Assembly (NCBI GenBank): GCA_013407085.1
Contig: JACCGJ010000663.1
Coordinates: 1 to 64,000 of the forward strand
From: Atriophallophorus winterbourni
Lineage: Eukaryota; Platyhelminthes; Trematoda; Plagiorchiida; Microphallidae
Direction of reading: 5' to 3'
Length of the DNA stretch: 64,000 nt
The position numbers and the translations under genes are program-made. Shown piece after piece: positions 57,373 to 64,000 of the stretch. How positions within the stretch are numbered: the stretch's first letter is position 1; the number at the start of each line of letters is the position of its first letter. The notes below the pieces were generated by a model. It worked only from the letters and a program-made list of their open reading frames with translations, did no database searches and was not told the DNA's origin.

Positions 57373-57388
57373 CAAACGCTGCTAGTCA
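57121..57388 (-). repeat. LTR B, right copy
   Basis: Complement reads TGACTAGCAGCG to GATATAACA. On its outer side it follows a pol 3' end (57389-57735) instead of host DNA, so pol end, LTR and gag stand head to tail. Confidence 0.7.
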
Positions 57389-57549
57389 CTCCGATGTTCT
57401 CCGAGGGTATTCTTCGCTGCAATTTAGGTATTTTCATGCCAAGGTGATTTTGTTCTTTCAATTTATGAGTATGGTAATCTATCATGGAAGTAAACATGGC
57501 GCCCTGATCTTGTTTTACGTTCAACTTCGGTATTATTGTTTTATATAGC

Positions 57550-57735
57550 TTAGCTGCGTTGTTTTATTTTAGATGTATTAGTTGATCCGTCTCCACCTAG
57601 TACTTTTTCAATAAAAGCTGGTTTTAATTTATCGATGTATATTGTTTCATTTCTACCTTTGATGTTGATGACAAAGTGCTTTGGATGGCGTTTGATGACT
57701 TCAAAAAGACCGTCGTATGGAGTTCTCAACAACAC
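57550..57735 (-). pseudogene. integrase C-terminus, minus copy
   Basis: Reads LRTPYDGLFEVIKRHPKHFV then IYIDKLKPAFIEK, the integrase C-terminal GPY/F-like module, then a stop. A further frame downstream carries TEVERKTRSGRHVYF, the usual end of pol. Frame and family match the plus copy at 57738. Confidence 0.75.
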
Positions 57736-57737
57736 AA

Positions 57738-58077
57738 CTTACATCCCGTAGAGTTATCTACATGCTCTCATGGGTTGGTCAGGGTAGACTTGATACGTAA
57801 ACCACTGGAACCTCCATACGACGGTCCTTTCAAAGTCCTCAAACGTCATCCAAAGCATTTCGTCGTCGACATCAAAGGTAAAAAGGAAAAGATATCCATT
57901 GATAGAGGAAAACCAGCATTTATTGAAAAAGACCTAGGTGGAGACGGGTTAACTAACAAATCTAAAATTAAATAATCCAGCCAAGACAGACAACAATTAC
58001 ACCGAAGTTGAACGTAAAACAAGCTCAGGTCGCCACGTTCACTTCTCCGATAAATTAACATATGCATTAAATTGAAA
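57738..58077 (+). pseudogene. integrase C-terminus, plus copy
   Basis: Reads RKPLEPPYDGPFKVLKRHPK then ISIDRGKPAFIEKDLGGDG. The pol end TEVERKTSSGRHVHF then DKLTYALN follows in another frame to 58074. It points away from the minus copy, with their 5' ends nearly touching at 57736. The copies differ at many positions, unlike the 1372-bp arms. Confidence 0.75.
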
Positions 58078-58164
58078 AACAAATTTGGCGCACTTTTCTT
58101 TTACTTTACAAGGAACAAATCACCCTGGAATGAGGAGAACTAACTTCCAGTGAATAATAGCCTC

Positions 58165-58341
58165 AGAACATCGGAACGACTGGCAGGGATGGGCCATTTC
58201 CACTTATCCGCTCCTAAACTCTGGATAGCGAGTTTTTCGGGCCTGCTTAGAACGGGTGCTATATATTTTTTGGGTCTCCGAAAGGCCTTTTTAATCCCGA
58301 CGATGAGCTCCTAGTGTTCTCAGCACTGGCGTGCGGGGATG
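58165..58341 (+). repeat. LTR B start and block X, plus copies
   Basis: CACTTATCCGCTCCTAAACT at about 58200 and GGATAGCGAGTTT match LTR B. At 58236 sequence changes to block X with a TATA-like GTGCTATATATTTT, ending GCGGGGATG next to LTR A. Confidence 0.6.
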
Positions 58342-58740
58342 TGTAGCAGACCAGTGTCTCTACACATTCATTATTGTACACTTCTACTTACTCTATCTTT
58401 CGCCAACATATGATTCAAAAGTCCATCGGCATCACGTGTACATTGATGTTCACCACCCGGCCAGTGACATCGACCACTTTCAAAATATACAAATGGCACG
58501 AAGCAACTAACAAAGGGATATCGAAGACAATAGCATCAACAGGGAGCGAACAACAATACTGCCCTTTTCTCCATATCCATTTCTCCTTCTTTAAACTTTA
58601 TTGTAGGGAACAACACCGTCACTCAACAAAAGATAAGATTCGGAATACGAGCGTTGTTCTGTGAGCCGAGACGAAGGGGTTCGAAAGACGAAGCCGTCTC
58701 TAGAACGCAGTCATTAGAAAACACCACGAGGTTCTAACCA
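58342..58740 (+). repeat. LTR A, second copy (399 bp)
   Basis: Same orientation as 53426-53796, slightly longer by small indels. Contains CTTTATTGTAGGGAACAACA and ends TCTAACCA. It could be the 3' LTR of the same insertion as the first copy. Confidence 0.75.
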
Positions 58741-58794
58741 AAGATTAAGTAGAAGTGTGCAATAATGAATGTGTAGAGACACTGGTCTGCTACA
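58741..58794 (-). repeat. inverted start of LTR A capping the composite
   Basis: Complement reads TGTAGCAGACCAGTGTCTC, CATTCATTATTGCACAC, TTCTACTTA, one mismatch from the start of the neighbouring LTR A over 48 bases. TGTC follows. Confidence 0.8.
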
Positions 58795-59860
58795 TGTCTA
58801 CATTGCTTTGGGTATACTAAGACTGTTTCGCTTCAAATATCTTTCTTCTTTAGCGCAATTGATTAGCGAAGAAGTTTCCCCCTTTCATGATGGTTTTATT
58901 GCGCAAAACAATGTTATCAATATTCTTGATAACTTTCTTTAAATTAGACGCCCCCGAAACTGAACGCATATTTGGAGAAGAACAAGCGGTGACCACTGAT
59001 CTCTCGAGGAGTAAGATTCTGCCCGATCTCTGTTCGTAAGTCAAGATGGAATCTTGGATTAACAATAACTCTGTGGCCCATCAACTTTGTGTACTAGTTT
59101 GAGTTAGTGTATATGCGAGTTAGGACTTTTATTTTTGGCACCAACGTTAACTTTCCTATTCGCAATTTACTACGGCTTGTCTCCGCGCCTTGACATGAGG
59201 CAACTGTTGTTTCTATTTATAAAATAAAACCAAATGGAATAAAATTTATGCTTGCCAATATATTTACAGCTTACTGCATATATATTTATTATAAAGCTCG
59301 AGCCATCAGCCTTCATATTTTCGAGGATGCACCAATAAATTCAAACGTTTAGACTTCAACGTAATTATGCATTTCAAATGGATAAATTTACGGAGCTGTA
59401 TTGTTGTGTCTAGCCATCTTCGATTTAGTTTACTTACGATATACACCGCTAACCCATGATCATCTCATGTACTGTCTCACATATCTATCATTGCAATTCA
59501 GGAGTAAAAATCGCTCCTACAACGATCATAGCGATGAGCAGTACTCGATCGATCGGTGGCCCTTCCACGTTGATGACGTGGTTCTTTTTAAGCATCACTT
59601 GCTATCCTTACGTTTAAATATGTCATCCCGATGAGACATCGCCACATTCAGCTATTACGAGCAAGTTTAACATCCGCAGCATCTACGGCCCACCTAAAGG
59701 TCGACTTTCTGATTTCAAATCTTCGTAAACTTAATCTTTTTGAAATATGACCGGTTTTCTTTATACAGGCATGACCTAGCCAGTGAAAATAGGGAAAGAT
59801 GTTAGTTATTCAGCCCATCCACTTATCAATATCAACGTCTAGCAAGAGACTATTTGTACT
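58795..59860. other. unassigned interval
   Basis: No recognisable exon, repeat or element. ORFs at 58850-59065 and 59401-59634 carry no known motif. Confidence 0.35.
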
Positions 59861-59869
59861 AATTGAATC

Positions 59870-60190
59870 GAGCTACGTTAAGTGATACACCAAATCTAGC
59901 TGACCGTTGGTAATATAGGAATGCGGTGCAATACTTTGGTAGAAGATTTTAGTGTTTATGCGGATTTTCAGCTCAAAGACGCGGTATGCTGACGACAACC
60001 AATCTATTTATAAATGAAGCTGCTTTTATGAGTAAAACATGATGAGGACATCGTCGGCAAACAACAAGTCGTGGATTTGCACATCCCGTATCTTCTTTAA
60101 TTTTCTCAAACTAATCAGATTGAAAGGTTATCTCTCACTAAGCGTGCGTAGGTTTATCCCTTTTGTACTCGACCTAGAAGCATGTTCCAG
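59870..60190 (-). pseudogene. reverse transcriptase remnant, RTE/LINE type
   Basis: Minus reading from about 60180: LISLRKLKKIRDVQIHDLLF then ADDVLIMFYS followed by a stop. The 'L---DDLLFADD--L' pattern with an intact FADD box is the catalytic core of non-LTR RTs. Beyond this the similarity fades. Confidence 0.5.
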
Positions 60191-60199
60191 CAAAAAAGA

Positions 60200-61735
60200 A
60201 AATACTGAAAAGTTTGTGGACAAGAGGACATCTTTCTTTCGTTTCTTATCAAATTATCAAAAGCGTTTGAAGTACAACCAGTTAGGTGGATGGAATCCAA
60301 CAAGCCAGATTTTAAAGGCATTCAGAGTTAAAGCTTCTTCGGTTGAACTTTTCTTGTGGAGATAGTGATTCCGACTGCATGCTCTCAGCTGATTCGTGCA
60401 GTGTACCAGTAGAACTTTGGTGAATAATTTCCTGGAAAGCCTCAAAAAAAGACTTCTCAGTGGTTATTGTGGGCGCCGTTATTAGCTTAATTCCAAAAAT
60501 GCGTAATAAGTTCGGTAACTCGCAGGTCTTGTGGGACAGAATATTCTTTACATCGCTAAAGAATCTATACATGAAGCGTCTTTACTTAAACGCTTCTACA
60601 TTTGTATGAACTCCGCGTCATCGTCTAGAGCTTTTTTGGCGAAGCGGCCGATTGCACTACTACGTTCATCGACAGAACGTGGAGTATCGGTAAGCCCAAC
60701 GGTTGAAAACGCTCAGTAGTTGCATGTTCATGTGATAAAACCCCACTGTAGTTAGTAGTAGTAAGAAAAATTAGCTCAATCATCTCTTCGTCTTCTGCGT
60801 TTAAACAACAATCAGGTTACCAGCTAAACCTACTCAGCCTGACATAATTTATCAGCTTGACAGATTCGGCAACGGTATTTCCTATTTGTGAACGAAAATT
60901 GTGACGTGAGCATGCGTTTTGTCAACTCGAATATAGTAATTTTGTTTGTGGTTTGTGTCGTGTGAATCGAAATAGTGGAATCAGTGGGATGACGGATCCC
61001 TGAGAATAAACGTAAATCATCTAATCAATTGCGATACTATTGAAAGTAGTATCAACCTGTAATTTCTATAAATAATTTCTCGCTAAATGTTACAAATGAT
61101 GTTTGAAACCTCCGATCAAGTAGTCCTTGTCATAAAAACTAACTTTCGTACCTATAACAAATTGGTATACAACTCAGCTTCATGAAAAATGTCGTACATA
61201 ATTTTCTTTATCTTTGTTAGCCACATTTTTGGAAATCCAGGAATTTTCATCATCAAACGATTAATTCTTCCATTCTTACTAACAATAACTTCTAATTGTA
61301 CTTCTCTTGACATTTTTCCGAGTATATAATCTTGGTTTATACGTATCGCGTTGTGTTGAGCTGATGGGTACACATGGCCTAACATTGAACGATCAATATT
61401 TATGATTTAGAAAAGAAGGAACATAGGGTTACTTTATCCAAATTCTTCCGGTTTAGAATATTCCAAAAGTAGATTAATTCATTCATAGGTTTATTCATAG
61501 GTGATATGTGCGTGGAAAAAAATCTATGCATCAAATGTCCCACGAAATGTACATTGGGTCGGATGGTACAAAAATTATCATAAAGAATTGGTAAATTAAA
61601 TATCGTTATCAAACGTGAAAACACACTTGTCCATATGGCATCTAGTGATTTTTTAAGCGTCAAAGTTTCAGATTGTACCACGTGAATTGGTGAACGGATC
61701 CACAGTTGCACGGTCGACAAAGAAAATTGTAGTTT
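60200..61735. other. unassigned interval
   Basis: Minus-strand ORFs at 60312-60572, 61152-61385 and 61400-61756 are free of known motifs and have no visible splice partners. Part of a host gene cannot be excluded. Confidence 0.3.
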
Positions 61736-62000
61736 TTTATTATTATTATTACCCACGTCTTTAAGACGATGTTCGCCAAAAAGTATACCATGAAGATGAA
61801 GAAGGTACAGATGAAAGAAGGAAGAAAAAGGGGATTTGTGTCGTATGTTGGTTTACAAATGCCTTCTTTTTTGGAATAAGGGAGGGTCAATGATAAACGG
61901 GAACACAAAACACGGCAGGATTCTCGCCAACTGGTCCTTATTTTTTGCCATCACACTGAGTGTTATCAGCGCCACCTATATTCACGGTATTGCGACAGGC
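61736..62000 (-). repeat. RTE-like 3' end, second copy
   Basis: It starts with (TTA)n at 61736-61750. GGGAGGGTCAATGATAAACG, CACGGCAGGATTCTCGCC and GCCATCACACTGAGTGTTAT match 32840-32930. Here the coding C-terminus is almost gone. Confidence 0.75.
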
Positions 62001-64000
62001 TTCAAAACCTTCCATGCTGATGGTCGAATTTAAACGGACGGTCACGCAGATGTGTTATGAGAAAGATGTAACAAATTCTGCGAGAATGATTTATTTTAGT
62101 AAGAGTTTTGTCACCGGCATATTGATAATATCAAAGAACTCCACAATTTTGTGAGACTGCCACGGCAAAACCCGGTTCACTCACTTGAAAACATGATAAA
62201 AACGCAAACTTTAGCCATTTTTGTATTTGAACGCTTGTCCTGCATCCATGCCTCTCAATTGGCTTTGTGTGGTTCGGCCGACCGGATTCCAGTTGCTGCG
62301 TGGAAAGCTTAGTGTTATGTGGCTAAAGTCAAGTTGGCATTCTAGATCATGACGGGTAAGGTTATCGATGTTATGATGGGTTTCTAAGTATTACCTTTAA
62401 AAACATACTCGGATAATGGATTGCATACGTAATGGCCTATTCCAATTGTACGGAGTAGTAATTGTAACTCATAAATAACGTAGAAGAACAAAAATACTAT
62501 ATATCGGGTCAGGTGATAGAATTTTGTTTGAGTATATTTCTAACATTTCAAACACAAAACAAACTTGTTCTTATAGGACGTAAACTAAAGTTGTCAACAT
62601 GATCAATGTTGTCCGACATCGTGTCATTAGGGTAAGTGTGAATGATCGTGTTTTTCACAAGTGGGGACAGAAATTTCGTGCACCCAGAATCCTGTTAATC
62701 TATGATTATGCACAGAATTTTGCCATTCAAAAACATTGAAAAATTGAATTACTTTGAATATGTTGTTGATAACGTTCGAGAGGATATCCACGAAGATATT
62801 ACGTGAAAACTAAATGATTTTCCTCTATATTAGTGCTTTTGAGTACCAAGTGCGGTAAACATTAATTTTGTATTCGTGTCTTGGTTTAGAATTTTAGCCA
62901 CATTGAGTGTGGATCATTGGACAAGTCTCCAGGAACGCTCATCGTTTTGCACTGTGGACTTTCGAAAATATGCAATTTTTTCGTTGCCCGGGCTCCCAAC
63001 ACATACGGTATTTCAGTATGTAAACAAAAGTCGATCTGAGAACAGCTTGCAAATGATAAAAGAAGACCGAACCGAAGCAGTGAAAGTACCTCTGAGCAGA
63101 TCGAATAAGTTATGGTTGTAATTTAGGCGCGAACTGAAACTGCATTAGGTTTCAAATGTAGAAGGAAGGATACACTCGTGACCTTCTAGCTGAACTTGGC
63201 TTGAATAAAATTTCGGCAGATAGAATATTCGTGGTTAGATTTAATGTGGAGTGATGGCAAGCTATATTTTATCATGTTTACTGGTATTTTGTTATCTTGA
63301 GACCATGTACAGACTGTCGTATGTGGAATTCATTCTGCGTCACAGTTTTATATTGTCTGCGATGAAAAACACTAGCACGTGTATTGTAATAGGTGAGTTT
63401 GTTAGGTATATTAGAAAGAACTGTTGATCATTGAACGATGTTGGGGGCCTTACATGCCGGATGAATGAACTTTGACATTTGAATTGAACAAGCATCTCAC
63501 AAGAAACTAACTATTCTTTTATCTGTGTGCTACTTTCGCCTTTTAAACCGCAGGTGTCGTTTTGACCAGCTGAGATCAAATGATTTGAAAAAATCGATAT
63601 ATATCAACTTACCGAGTTGCCGGCATACAGTAGCTGAGTCGGTGATATTTTCAGATGAAAAAGGAAGTGGACTTGGCTTTATTTTTGTAAAATAATTTTC
63701 AGCTTCGTTAGTTGGCATCAAGTTTGTCAGACAAGATCGGTTTGTGATGAATACATGTTGGGCACTGGATAATACGCCGATATTTTCAAAAATTCACTCA
63801 AATCAGTTCCCGTGGGAAACGAAGAGAGGATTATCGCTATGAATTTCCTGGATCCACGTTAGTCTTTCTCCGGTAATCGATTTTCTTATTTTTTGAATGA
63901 TTCAACTAAGACCGATATCGCTCTCGGTGTAATCTGCATAAATGTCCCGGAGTCGACAGATATACTTTTTTCAGCAAGACAAGCACATGAGCTCAAGTAA
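62001..64000. other. unassigned interval to window end
   Basis: AT-rich. The plus ORF at 62876-63121 and minus ORF at 63530-63721 show no recognisable domain. Nothing else is supported. Confidence 0.35.

Larger units (their letters stand above)
53426..58794. mobile_element. composite fold-back structure of LTR-retrotransposon pieces
   Basis: Outer ends are inverted copies of the start of one LTR: TGTAGCAGA with CATTCATTATTG (53426-53475) and its complement (58747-58794), about 3 mismatches in 48. TGTC lies on both sides (53422-53425, 58795-58798), a possible 4-bp target duplication. Inside, in order: LTR A (+), primer site and gag (+), LTR A start (-), block X (-), LTR B (+), gag-protease (+), 170-bp spacer, protease-gag (-), LTR B (-), integrase C-terminus (-), integrase C-terminus (+), LTR B start (+), block X (+), LTR A (+), LTR A start (-). 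Either an unusual integrated fold-back cDNA or nested insertions plus rearrangement. Confidence 0.6.

Noticed and set aside
60257..60572. Possible host exon on the minus strand
   Set aside because: No recognisable domain, and no splice partner that yields a known protein.
61152..61756. Two consecutive minus-strand ORFs as a gene
   Set aside because: Different frames, no homology that I recognise, and one overlaps an RTE 3' end.
1..64000. CRISPR array, bacterial operon, tRNA or rRNA genes
   Set aside because: No regularly spaced repeats with unique spacers, no operon structure, no intact cloverleaf or rRNA core seen; the content is clearly that of an animal genome.

Overview
The window is animal DNA, most likely from a flatworm and probably a digenean trematode. 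It has no bacterial operons. It carries one host gene with very short to multi-kilobase introns, buried in decayed retroelements: CsRn1-like and K02A2.6/Mag-like Ty3/gypsy elements, CR1-like and RTE-like non-LTR elements, and a dispersed short repeat family. The organism call is inference from these families; no rRNA or mitochondrial marker is present.

Host gene. On the minus strand, 30322 down to 15942, seven exons can be joined in frame with canonical splice borders (one GC-AG). They encode about 322 residues of a sideroflexin, a mitochondrial inner-membrane amino-acid carrier. Only the initiator exon is not found. The introns hold short interspersed repeats. A solo LTR with 5-bp target duplications sits 132 bp upstream of the first recognised exon, in the same orientation.

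Layout. 1-721: end of a pogo/Tigger-like DNA transposon with a helix-turn-helix remnant. 3051-3310: CR1-like 3' remnant. 3860-10556: Ty3/gypsy element on the minus strand with target duplication GTTCC, internally deleted (protease, RT and RNase H gone), its 5' LTR split by a 461-bp retroposon and by a 3.2-kb CR1-like element. 12045-12677: CR1-like RT fragment. 15942-30322: sideroflexin. 32656-39100: RTE and CR1-like fragments. 40168-41848: gag-only LTR element. 41850-48500: RTE fragments (plus) and a decayed CR1-like element (minus). 48765-52446: CsRn1-like gag-pol with several inactivating lesions. 53426-58794: nest of inverted LTR-retrotransposon pieces. 58795-64000: mostly unrecognised, with an RT remnant and an RTE 3' end.

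The most unusual object is 53426-58794. It contains a 1.37-kb almost perfect palindrome of an LTR plus gag plus protease start, both arms sharing the same disabling changes. It also contains a second inverted pair of integrase C-termini. The whole is bounded by inverted LTR starts with a possible 4-bp target duplication. It could be a fold-back retrotransposon insertion and a natural hairpin-RNA source, or partly an assembly artefact; a spanning long read would decide.
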